NCBI RefSeq assembly: GCF_001653235.2 | Contig: NC_035795.1 | Location: forward strand, 1,860,001-1,924,000 | DNA from: Pochonia chlamydosporia 170 | Taxonomy: Eukaryota > Ascomycota > Sordariomycetes > Hypocreales > Clavicipitaceae | Direction: 5' to 3' | Length of the DNA stretch: 64,000 nucleotides | Shown here: one piece after another, positions 23,865-33,590 of the stretch | How the letters are laid out: every line of letters begins with the position of its first letter | Numbering within the stretch: position 1 is the first letter of the stretch | Translations under genes and position numbers: made by a program | The notes under the pieces: generated by a model | The model's database searches: none | Seen by the model: the letters and a program-made list of their open reading frames with translations, nothing else | What the model was told of the DNA's origin: nothing

Positions 23865-25613
23865 TTACACGGCATAACCTCCGGAATTTGTCATTCTAGG
23901 TTCTCCCGCCGCTTCAAATGTTCCGTTCGACAATAAACGAATAGCCTGTGCCAGACTAAACCCAGGCTTAACCCAAGTGACATTATGGCCCACAGAACGC
24001 ATAAAGTCAACCGTAGAGTTGTCAAACGTCCACTCAAATTCAGCCTGGTTTGGAACGAGCTGGTCGTGGAAACGGGGCTTCCTAAGTGCGCTCAGGGGAT
24101 CGAGCTTTTCATCCAAGGCATGCACCATGGTCTGTATGTTTGTCGACGTGATTCGGCTACCTCCTGCTGCGCCAGTAACAAAGTATAGCCGACCGTCTGC
24201 AGTTTCCGCAATAACTGGCGATATAGAAGAAAGGGGGCGTTTGCCAGGTCGGATGTAATTTGCCGGACTGGGAATATATCCAAAGGCATTGCTTGATCCC
24301 GGAATGCTAAAGTCGTTCATCTCATTATTCATAATGACACCCGTCTCTGGGACTATCAGCTGCGAGCCAAATAGCAAATTGATTGTTGTGGTGAGAGAAA
24401 CAGCCATGCCAGAGGCATCCGCCGTGACCATGTGTGACGTTCCAGGAGTATTTAGGGACTCAATGCCTTTGGGGTCATACCACGACACGTTGTGCGATGT
24501 CTTGTCGGAGATTTTTGAGCGGATTTCAGCTCCGGTGGCGGCCGTCAACATATTATGGGTGTAGTTATCTAGCCCAGAGACAAACGATGGGTCACCGAAT
24601 GACGTTCGCTGACCATATGCAAAGCGCATGGCTTCATCGAGACGATGGGTCGAGATGTTCACACTGTCAGGGTGGAAGAAATCATCATAGCCACTCACGG
24701 TATTGAGAGCACTAAGTGCCACGGCTCCAGACGAGGGAGCACCAGTACTGGCGAGTTTATACCCGCGGTAGTTGATGCTCAAGGCGTCTCTGGTGATTGC
24801 CGTGTAATTCTTCAAGTCTTCCAGCGTCATTATACCCTTGGAAGCACGGAGCGCTCTTATAGTTGCGTTGGCAATGGGGCCGGTATAAAATGCATCACTG
24901 CCACCAGTTGCAATTGCTTCCAAGGTATCAGCTAGACGTTTTCGCGTCATTGTCTCTCCCAATTTCACCAAACGGCCTTGAGGAGCAAAGTCGATTGCCC
25001 ATGCAGGGTCGTCCTTAAGAAAATCAAGACCTTCCATGGCATCCACCAGATCTTGAGTGACTGTAAAGCCCTCTCTGGCAACCTTGACGGAGGGCTTGAC
25101 AATGTACTGCCAGGGTAAAGCCCCATGTTTCTTGTGGGCATATTCAAGACCCTTTACCTGTCCAGGGACACCACTAAGCAGAGTAGTATTAGCGGTCGTA
25201 ACCTGGAGAACCGTATAAGAAAAAGCTCACCTAGCCATACCACCAAAAATACTTAGGTCCGTATCATTGTTGTACATGTCTTGTGTGGCCGCTGCGGGAG
25301 CCGTCTCTCGAAAGTCAATATATTCATATCCCTTGTTCGGCAGCCTCACTAGCATAAAACCACCGCCGCCGATGCCACTGTGAAACATGCCAATGACCCC
25401 AACGCAGAATACGACACCGACCATGGCATCAACGGCATTGCCTCCATCCTTGAGCAACTGCGTGCCAATATGGCTGCAGGTGTCACTTTGGGTTGCTACG
25501 GCTCCAACACGCGCGTCACCATTATCACTAGAAGAACAAGAAGGAGTATGTGATGGTGCAGGCGACGCAAGAGCCAGTGCAAAGCTTGCAAGTAGAGTAA
25601 GTGAGTGATGCAT
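23865..25613 (-). CDS. gamma-glutamyltranspeptidase (glutathione hydrolase)
   Basis: Two exons (25613-25231, 25173-23865) join in phase to 563 aa, the usual family size. The enzyme cleaves the gamma-glutamyl bond of glutathione and related peptides and self-processes into two subunits. A signal peptide is visible (SLTLLASFALALASPAPS), so it is secreted or vacuolar. Family marks are GAVATQSDTCSHIG, DGGNAVDAMVG, HSGIGGGGFM and DFRETAP in the large subunit. The self-cleavage and catalytic Thr is in GTSHMVTAD (about residue 373), then MNNEMNDFS, and RPLSSISPVI with GAAGGSRI in the small subunit. Several N-glycosylation sequons occur. ATG 25613 was preferred over 25718 because it starts directly at the signal peptide. 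It is divergent to an amino-acid permease, which suggests shared use of released amino acids. Confidence 0.95.
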
Positions 25614-26577
25614 TGCAAGCAATAAGAAGACGTGTGGTCCTTTCAGAAGAAATAGGACTCGTCGTGCGTAGGAGAGAGCCTTGATAACGACTTGAAACAC
25701 TGCATTATTTCCTGCCAAGTCTCATGGGCTTTATATAAGTTTACATTTACATCAAACTACAACATTTACTTCATTGTTTTCATTTCCTTTACCTCCTGGA
25801 AAGAATCCAAGAAGTGTTCTAACCCTCGTTCATCAACTTTGTACGCCACGGGATCGACAACGCCGTGGAGTTGGTCTGGTTGGGGAAATTGGAGACTGTG
25901 GCGCCTGGGCTATCCTCCGCCTTCGGGACAGTCCAGGCTCCAATATAAACCTGGGGTTTGCTATCTCTTTCTGGGCTACTGCTTACCAGTGAACTGCTTT
26001 GATAATTAGTTCCCGTAGAATATTCTTATGGTCGGTCTTGTGTACAACCAGCGCTCTGTGGCTTCACCCACTTGACCCCAAAAGGCTCAAGTGCTTGTTC
26101 TAGTAAAATTTGGCAGATTTCTGGCCCACAATTCCACGCCTTACATGCCCCAAGAGCGGCAGTTGCATTACTCTTCTTGCATAAATGCCACAAGTGATAG
26201 AATCTAGTCTCTGGCAGAGTAGTAAACCGTTCGATCCAGGCATGTGCCAACACGTAGCTATATATGAATGTCATGTGGTTTGCTAAGCTATTGTCGGATT
26301 CGATTTTCGGATTCTCTTAACAACTTCATACTTACTCAAAGCCCTTCACAACAACGGATTGGTTTAGATTTAAGGTGAATCAAGGTGCCTTGAATATAGT
26401 CGCAAGAGGAGCCACCAAAATAACCATGCTCAGCAAACTAAATACAGCAGCAACGCATTTAGTTGAATGCCGTCATCTCTGGCAAACGCTATACCTGAGA
26501 TAAGTAATCAAAAAGGCGCACTTGACGGGGGCACGGACAAGTCCATCACACCCTCACGGAGTCGGGCTTCAAAATAT

Positions 26578-26613
26578 GCGGGGAGCGGAGGGCCACGGAG
26601 CCGGAGTCCCCGC
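26578..26613. repeat. GC-rich inverted repeat with CreA-like motifs
   Basis: GCGGGGA (26578-26584) is mirrored by TCCCCGC (26607-26613), with GCGGAG and repeated CGGAG in the loop. GCGGGG and GCGGAG both fit the SYGGRG carbon-repressor consensus. The block stands out from its AT-rich surroundings. Function is not shown. Confidence 0.5.
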
Positions 26614-27703
26614 TATATTGCCGATCAACAGTTCACAACTTGACGAGAATGGCCAATAAGTTCAGCTGTTATGTAACGGCAGTGTCCACATTTTGCCGGC
26701 TGCTGGTGAAAGGCTTGCAAAGGAGGAGTCATACAGCAGCATTCTGCGTTAAGCTAAACACGATTCGGCATAGTAAAGCTCTGTCACCATGTATAATTAC
26801 CGGTTCTATACCGATATACACAATCCTACTGGTTACTTGGTCCTTCTACCGGACCCATAACAAATACCATGTATGTAATGGTCCACACTTGTAGTTCTGA
26901 TGGATTATGCTATCAAGGTTGTTTCAAGAGTCATGAGAATCACCAGAAAAGAGACTACATGATCGCAACTGAGTTACTCGAAGAAGTCAAACGGCCGGAC
27001 AGACTGTTTAGTTGACAGTGAAATTAGCCCCGTCTGCTCTTCCTGTTATCGATACTTGGGCAATCGTAGCAATCAAGTTATGAAAACAAACCTCCAGGCC
27101 GTAAACATAGTACAGGGATCATGCCGGTTAATATCTAGACAACAGCTTTACTAGGCCCAACACACCGTACACCTGACTCGCTCACCACCGATGACAGCAT
27201 CACACGGGTAAACAAACTTGCCCCGCGAATCCTATTCCCGTCCTCAGTTTAGCCGTCGAATGAACACGTAGATGAACGATGCAGACTCTTGCAAGTTCAT
27301 GTAATCCACTTCTTTCCGTGGTTGCAGCTGTACTTTGTTCCGGAGTATAATTCGCAAGGATGGGGGACTGCAGCTCCGACAAATTTTCGAAATGTGCAAA
27401 AGGGGAAGCATCGCGCAACGCCATTTTTGACTAGTTGTGAATCGATTGTCTAATTTCTCACAAGCTCAGTTCGAATTGCCTGTTTGGTGATACGTTGAGA
27501 GAATTATAGCATGTGGCGAGAACGAGGTCGTCGACATTGCCTCAACCAAGTTAGCGTATGGGATATATGTGAGGAGATTTGGAGTTGATGCGGAGTAACA
27601 TGTTGACAAAGCTTTGCAATTGACTTTTCTTTTTTTTGAATCTAGTATGGGTTAGGAGTCTCCCGCCTCGTATGTGATACTAATGGCTCATATAACTCGT
27701 GAA

Positions 27704-27797
27704 TTATCTTGATGGTTTACTTCGTCGTTCATCAACTCCCTCCCTGATACGTCTTTCCCGTTTCCCAGATTCAAAGTAACATTCACATAAACTTATC
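27704..27797. promoter_or_regulatory. GATA-factor (AreA/Nit2-type) sites upstream of permease
   Basis: TTATCT (27704-27709) and CTTATC (27792-27797) read as AGATAA and GATAAG on the minus strand, within 135 bp of the permease ATG. HGATAR pairs close to nitrogen-source permease genes are commonly used by AreA-type regulators. The motif is short, so this is suggestive only. Confidence 0.4.
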
Positions 27798-27836
27798 CTT
27801 GCTGAAGGTGTCATTACAAGGCTCAACATTCCCACG

Positions 27837-29621
27837 ATGAGTGACAGCGACGCAATTCAGGTTCGTCGGCCTGACAGCAATTCGAATATACAAATCGATG
27901 CCGAAAAGGCAAGCGTCCACGAAGATGATTTCAAAAATGTCCAAATCCGTGGATTAGAAACCTCTCCCGAGACTTCTCTCCACCGTGGGCTTAAAGCGCG
28001 GCACATCACCATGATTGCCATTGGCGGCGCTTTGGGCACAGGACTTATCGTCGGCACAGGCAAAGCTCTTGCCCAGGCCGGACCAGGCTCACTGTTCATC
28101 TCATATACATTTATCGGGGGATTAGTGTTTATGGTAATGGCGGCTCTTGGCGAGATGTCGGCGTGGCTACCATTGAGCGCAGGCTTTACAGGATATGCCA
28201 CGAGATATTGCCACCCGTCTCTTGGCTTTGCCCTTGGCTGGTCGTAAGTTGCCAAGTGAAACCCCCATGCTATGCTGAGTCACTAACGTGTAATCTTTTA
28301 CAGTTACTGGTTTAAATACATCATCGTCACACCGAATCAGCTCACGGCCGCGGCCCTCGTCATACAATTCTGGGTTCCAAGAGAGAAAGTCAACCCCGGT
28401 GTGTTTGTTGCCATCTTTTTGGTTGCCATTGTGTGCATTAACTACTTTGGCGGTATCCGATTTTTCGGCGAATTTGAATTCTGGCTTTCTTCTTTCAAAG
28501 TCATTGTCATAATTGGCATCATCCTGTTTGCCTTGATTATGGCTTGTGGCGGTGGCCCTACTGGCGATGCCCCCGGCTTCCGATACTGGCGTGATCCAGG
28601 GGCATTCGCAGAGTTATATACCGACGGCTCCGTGGGCCGCTTTCTGGGCTTCTGGTCAGTCATGGTAAATGCCACGTTTGCCTACCTGGGCACAGAACTC
28701 GTCGGAGTGACCGCCGGCGAGGCGCAGAATCCACGGAGGACCATCCCCAAGGCCATCAAGCTGACCTTCTTCCGCATCCTCTTCTTCTACTGTCTGAGTG
28801 TCTTCCTAGTGGGCATGCTTGTGCCGTACAACTCCAAAGCTCTTGCGTTCGCAAATGGACAATCCAACCCAGGGGCCAGTGCAAGTCCGTTTGTTGTGGC
28901 CGCAACACTGGCGGGCGTCAAGGTGTTGCCTCACATTATCAACGCCTGCATCTGCTTGTTTGTCTTCTCCGCTGCCAACTCGGATCTATACATTGCAAGC
29001 CGCACGCTATACGGCCTCGCGAGTGACTGGTCCGCGCCGAGCATCTTTCGCCGAACAGATCGTCGTGGCGTGCCGTACCCGGCGTTGATGCTCTGCACGG
29101 CGTTTTGCTGCCTGGCGTTTATGACGGTCGCAGATGATTCAAAAAGGGTATTTGGCTACTTTGTTAATCTCACGACGATATTCGGCTTAATGACCTGGAT
29201 TTCTATACTCGTTACTCACATCTTTTTCCTTCGTGCCCGGAAAGCCCAGAACATCCCCGATAGTGCCATGCCATATGTTGCGCCGCAAGGCATGGTTGGT
29301 ACGGTGATTGCTCTTTCGTTCTGCATCTTGATTGCGTTGACCAAGAACTTTGGTGTTTTTGTGCACCAGGGCGGTGATACTTTTGTGTACAAGGACTTTA
29401 TAACTGGGTACTTGGGAATTCCGCTGTATTTGATACTTCTTTTTGGACACATGTTTATCACCAAGAGCAGGAGGGTTAAGCCAACTGAGGCGGACTTTTT
29501 TACAGGCAAGGAAATCATTGACAATGAGGAGCGGGAGTTTGTGGAAAAGGTAAAGGAACAGCAGGCGGCGAAAACTGGTTGGAGCAGAGTCTATTCGCGG
29601 GTATTGTCCTGGTTATTTTAA
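27837..29621 (+). CDS. amino-acid permease (yeast amino acid transporter family)
   Basis: Exons 27837-28243 and 28304-29621 join in phase to 574 aa. Hallmarks are the first helix region LKARHITMIAIGGALGTGLIVGTG, the GEMSAWLPLSAGFTGYATRYCHPSLGFALGW stretch split by the intron just before YWFKY, FFGEFEFWLSSFKV, and GTELVGVTAGEAQNPRRTIPKAI. About 12 membrane helices can be counted, with hydrophilic cytosolic N- and C-termini. This is the fungal YAT group of plasma-membrane amino-acid/proton symporters (Gap1/Agp-like). Specificity cannot be read. It is divergent to gamma-glutamyltranspeptidase, and GATA-type sites lie just upstream, which fits nitrogen control. Confidence 0.94.
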
Positions 29622-30343
29622 CAGCCGTTTCGAGTGAGTTCGATGAGAAATGGAAGCGAATATGACTACAATTATCTCTCTGTACCTTTGTATCCGCTGA
29701 AGGCTTCTTTCTGCTAGTCAAATAGCCCAGCATTTTTTCTAAGAGGCAATAGTCTTCAGGGCGGTTGTTACAGGGGGTAAGAGGATGGGGAAAAAAAGTC
29801 CTGAAAATCAAGAGAGAACAATCAATAACATAGAAAGATCTTTCAAAGCTAACACTTTTCCCCGGTGCAGGTTTTTCGACTTCAGTCAACATGTTCGAAG
29901 GAACAAGACGTTGAAGGACTAAGCTTCCTTTGAACCTGGAATGTGTCCTGTACTTCCGGGGTTGAGGCAACAAAGCCAAGACTGTGAAATGGGGAAACAC
30001 AATTCTCAATGATACGTAGGTTCAATAGTAAAAGCATTTACGTTGTGGTAAATAGAATATTCCCGGTACATCCCCTTCGGATGACATCGATCACAGTGGA
30101 AATACAGTGGCCAGATGACGCCCCATCCATGGTGGATGTCCCAGATCCAAGTCCTTGCTCATACTCGTTAAATAATAGATGTTAATCGACGTGCTAGGAT
30201 ACACTTAACGCCAGTGGCTGCGTTTTTGTTGTTATCATTGCCTATTCATATCCGTAACCGCAGCCGGGAAGCTCAAAAAATATGGAGCCAAAATCATCCA
30301 GCTATATAGTCTGCAATTTCTTCGGACTCAGCACATGACTCAC
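29622..30343. other. intergenic before tRNA
   Basis: Permease 3' end and spacer. A minus-strand 164-codon ORF (29515-30009) overlaps the permease tail and is taken as chance. Nothing else is seen. Confidence 0.5.
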
Positions 30344-30443
30344 GGTCGAGTGGTCTAGTGGTATGATTCCTCTTTCGGGAAGGTCCCCAGTTCTTCAGAA
30401 TTGAATATAGAGGAGGTCCCGGGTTCAATCCCCGGCTCGACCC
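30344..30443 (+). tRNA. tRNA-Pro (anticodon CGG) with intron
   Basis: The acceptor stem GGTCGAG pairs perfectly with CTCGACC at the 3' end. The D arm is TGGTCTAGTGGTATGA and the T arm is CCGGG-TTCAATC-CCCGG. The anticodon arm is CCTCT-TTCGGG... closed by AGAGG, with about 29 extra bases inserted 3' of the anticodon at the canonical 37/38 intron position. The anticodon CGG reads proline codon CCG. The overall sequence resembles eukaryotic tRNA-Pro. A T-rich terminator (TTTTTTT) follows about 20 bases downstream. Confidence 0.93.
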
Positions 30444-31292
30444 CCATCTTCTTTTTGGTTTTTTTGTCATCAAAATTATTTGTTTTAGAGGATAGTATGT
30501 CGTAAGAGCTGTCTTTTTGTGTAGCTGGACAAAATATGCGGTTGTGGCGAAAAGAATCCGCCCTCGCTTCCTGTCACATTCTTTTGCAGCTGCCTGCAGG
30601 TGGTGTTGGAGGATGGTAGCTGAACCTAACTTTGGTAGAATGGAGGCGACAATTTGTGGTGTGATTCGTTCCAGGTCTATTATGGACTCAACATAGTAGC
30701 ATCTGAATTTTATTAGAACGTATGTACAAAATATATAACTTGTTGGCAGGTGGTCTTTCGTCTGCTCAAGCTTCTCTGGGCTGTGTTTTACAAATTACCG
30801 ACGACCTGGATGTTCATGTGGACTGGGTTCTAGTTGTTTAGCCTGCGTTCGCTTAAGGCACCAGACTATTCAGGAACACGCCAAAAATAAGAAAAAGAAA
30901 GTTCAGGAGAAAAAGAAAGATAAAAGAAGAAATCTCAATATCCAAATACCTATACATGTACCTGACGAAGGAGTTGGTGGAAGCTTGAGGCTCTTCAATG
31001 TTTGCCTTTAGCGCTGGGCGTCCCAACAGGCGCCTAGTAGCCAGGACCCAGGGCAGGACAGCCAGCTGGACTTGACAGGTGACGCGTGGAAGCCCCACGT
31101 AAATTACAACGAGTTGAGACATGGCCTGGACCACACCCAACCCAGCACATCGACAATCTGATCTGACAATCTGACATCTCAACCAGATATCCCCAGACCC
31201 GACTCCTCCACGCCTGCAACAAAGATCGATAACCCGCCTAATATTCACTGCTACAGTACAGCATGCCCATATCACCAGCATGAGACATCACC
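30444..31292. other. intergenic, RBR promoter side
   Basis: Begins with the tRNA's T-rich terminator. The rest is the likely promoter and leader of the RBR gene. A minus ORF of 142 codons here has no recognisable content. Confidence 0.5.
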
Positions 31293-33224
31293 ATGGTGTT
31301 CAGCGGCCTCCTCTCCTCTTCCGACAAGGACAAGGCCTCGGCCAGTCGGTCAAAGCCCAGTCAGGAGACGGAACTACTGCCAGAATACATCTTTGACGAA
31401 GCTCAGCTACCATGCGTGCCTCCGGAGCGGCCAAACCTACGCGAACTGAACACGAGCCTTGAGGCACTTGCTGCCGTTTTCCCCGACATCCAAATAGAAG
31501 TATTTAGGGAGCTGTTGTCCAACTTCGACGGCGAGTCGCGGCTCGCCCTGGTCGCAAATGCACTTCTCAAGAATCGAGTCGACTGGGTAAAGGGCAGATG
31601 GAGGGTTGTGGACAAGCAAGACGCTGCCTCAGCTACGCTTCCCAGGACCGACATGTTCCGAAGCCAGGAATACGTCCAGGCAGTCCGGACTCTGGCCGCA
31701 CACGAGTTCCGCGGCCTAGCTAAGTCGACTGTCAATGCCGTCCTGGCCGAGTCCAACCACTCGTACCTAGATGCGCGACGAACACTGGTCACCTTGTCTT
31801 CCAAATCGTGGCGCTTCACAATTCAGTCATTATTTTTGCGGCGCAAGCCTTTAACAACAGGGGAAGCAGAGAACCACCCCCTGGTGGTATGGCGATCGAC
31901 CGGACAGGGTTCAATCACACCCACCATCAGGACCACGGGGAATGCCGAGTTGGACCGTGAGTTGTACGATGCTCTTGTTAGACCACTGAAACAAAAAGTA
32001 AGGGAGGATCGAGAGGCCAAGGACCGGGGCATCGCCATGTTGCTGAATAACGAGGAAGCAGAAGAGGCGTGTGCCACGCATGAATGCGCCTGCTGCTTTG
32101 TCGACTACAGCTTTGAAGAGTTTACGAGTTGCAGCAAAGACGGACATATGATTTGCTACAGATGTGTCCAAAGCTCCATCAAGGAAGCTCTGTTCGGCCA
32201 AGGGTGGTTGAGCAACATCAACACCGACACTGGCACCCTAAAATGTCTAGCGGTTGACGGCAGTGGATGTTTGGGCCACATCTCATCCGAGTACATTCGC
32301 CGAGCATTCATGGAAGACAAGTCCGGGGCCGACATTCTTCACAAACTGGATCAACGACTGGCGGAGCATAGTCTGGTCGCATCCAAAGTTCCTCTCATAC
32401 ATTGCCCCTTTTGCAACTATGCCGAAGTCGACGACATTTATCTCCCGTCACACGAGGCTCGTCCACGCTTCAAGATCAGAAACATTTACAACCTGGTTGT
32501 GATTACCATGATACTAGTTGTTTTGACGCTCATTTCCCCCTTTGCGCTGGTAGCCGCTCTTGTGTGCGTCGTCGTCAGCGTTGAACAAAATATGTGGCGG
32601 GATATCGGTACACAATGGAAAAACGCCGTTCAGCGGCATTGCCGCCGGCGTCGCGGCCTCCAGTTCTCGTGCCAAAATCCCAAATGCGCACGAGTCTCAT
32701 GTTTGTCATGCCACAAAGCATGGACAGATATTCACGTCTGCAATGAATCGGCACTCGTCGCTCTCCGCACGCAAGTCGAGCAGGCAATGAGCATGGCCAT
32801 CAAACGTGTATGCCCGCGCTGCAACACGTCCTTTGTCAAAAACGCAGGCTGCAACAAGCTCACCTGTCCGTGCGGCTATAAAATGTGCTATGTATGTCGC
32901 GCAGATCTGAGTGACGAGGGTTATCGACACTTTTGCGACCACTTCCGTCCGGACGGCGACCCACGACCCTGCACACAATGCGATAGATGCAACCTGTGGG
33001 AGTCGGAGGACATTGACGCGGTCTTGCGAGAAGCGCGTGAGGTCGCTGAGAAGAAGTGGCGAGAAACGGAGAAGCGGGAACTGTCTGGAGCTGAGAAGGC
33101 GTATCTCGAGACGGGCGTGGCCTCGCGGGGCGTGAGTGCAAGAATCGACCAGTTTATGACTAGCGGATCATCGCCAACACTGCCTGAAATTCTTGATCTT
33201 CTTGTTGACACCATTTACATTTAA
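31293..33224 (+). CDS. RBR-type E3 ubiquitin ligase, RNF216-like, with membrane insertion
   Basis: A single exon gives 643 aa. Residues ~50-95 look like a CUE ubiquitin-binding domain (LEALAAVFPDIQIEV, then a LL pair), and ~128-180 may be a second. RING1 starts at C265 (CACCFVDY, CSKDGHMICYRCV). IBR Cys pairs are at 371-374 (CPFC) and again at 460-483 (CQNPKCARVSCLSC). RING2 is CPRC (507-510), GCNKLTCPCG and MCYVC, and Cys520 aligns with the thioester Cys of RBR ligases (as in GGCMHF of HOIP). Two or more hydrophobic helices (about 400-430, NLVVITMILVVLTL and FALVAALVCVVV) lie inside the IBR, so the enzyme may be membrane-bound. The C-terminal helical tail is charged. Expected role: a ubiquitin relay from E2 to substrate. 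Substrates are unknown. It is convergent with fox2. Confidence 0.9.
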   Translation: MVFSGLLSSSDKDKASASRSKPSQETELLPEYIFDEAQLPCVPPERPNLRELNTSLEALAAVFPDIQIEVFRELLSNFDGESRLALVANALLKNRVDWVKGRWRVVDKQDAASATLPRTDMFRSQEYVQAVRTLAAHEFRGLAKSTVNAVLAESNHSYLDARRTLVTLSSKSWRFTIQSLFLRRKPLTTGEAENHPLVVWRSTGQGSITPTIRTTGNAELDRELYDALVRPLKQKVREDREAKDRGIAMLLNNEEAEEACATHECACCFVDYSFEEFTSCSKDGHMICYRCVQSSIKEALFGQGWLSNINTDTGTLKCLAVDGSGCLGHISSEYIRRAFMEDKSGADILHKLDQRLAEHSLVASKVPLIHCPFCNYAEVDDIYLPSHEARPRFKIRNIYNLVVITMILVVLTLISPFALVAALVCVVVSVEQNMWRDIGTQWKNAVQRHCRRRRGLQFSCQNPKCARVSCLSCHKAWTDIHVCNESALVALRTQVEQAMSMAIKRVCPRCNTSFVKNAGCNKLTCPCGYKMCYVCRADLSDEGYRHFCDHFRPDGDPRPCTQCDRCNLWESEDIDAVLREAREVAEKKWRETEKRELSGAEKAYLETGVASRGVSARIDQFMTSGSSPTLPEILDLLVDTIYI

Positions 33225-33590
33225 ACGGCCTTGAGCTACTTTAGATTTTTGTTTGTTGAGGGACAGGCAGACTGGGTCATGGGACGGCGTTACGTTGGGC
33301 TGCAAGTATTATACCCAGTATGGATCATGGGCACACGGAACATGTACACACTAGTACGCTTTAGTTGTAATAGCATTGTAATTTCACGAATTGTTACATC
33401 GTTTCCCTAAATTCTATAAGGACGTTTCGTGCCAGTTGAATGTAAAAGTCAACTGTTCATAAAACTGTTCATTTCATCTCCCACCCAGACTAACACATAC
33501 GAAGAAATCCATACAAGCGGATTATTTACATACAAAACCATCATTATAATACATGACACCCAATGCAGTTTTCACCCAATCTACATCCCC
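33225..33590. other. convergent 3' intergenic (RBR and fox2)
   Basis: AT-rich spacer holding both 3' UTRs. No other feature is seen. Confidence 0.5.

Larger units (their letters stand above)
25614..27836. other. divergent intergenic between GGT and permease
   Basis: 2.2 kb without a supported gene. It holds a GC-rich inverted repeat (26578-26613) in otherwise AT-rich DNA and GATA-type sites near the permease start. An 82-codon Cys-containing minus ORF (26026-26274) was considered and not called. Confidence 0.5.

Noticed and set aside
26026..26274. 82-codon minus-strand Cys-containing ORF
   Set aside because: Some protein-like look (KACKAWNCGPEICQ-type spacing), but no signal peptide, no family and no splice partner; not enough to call.
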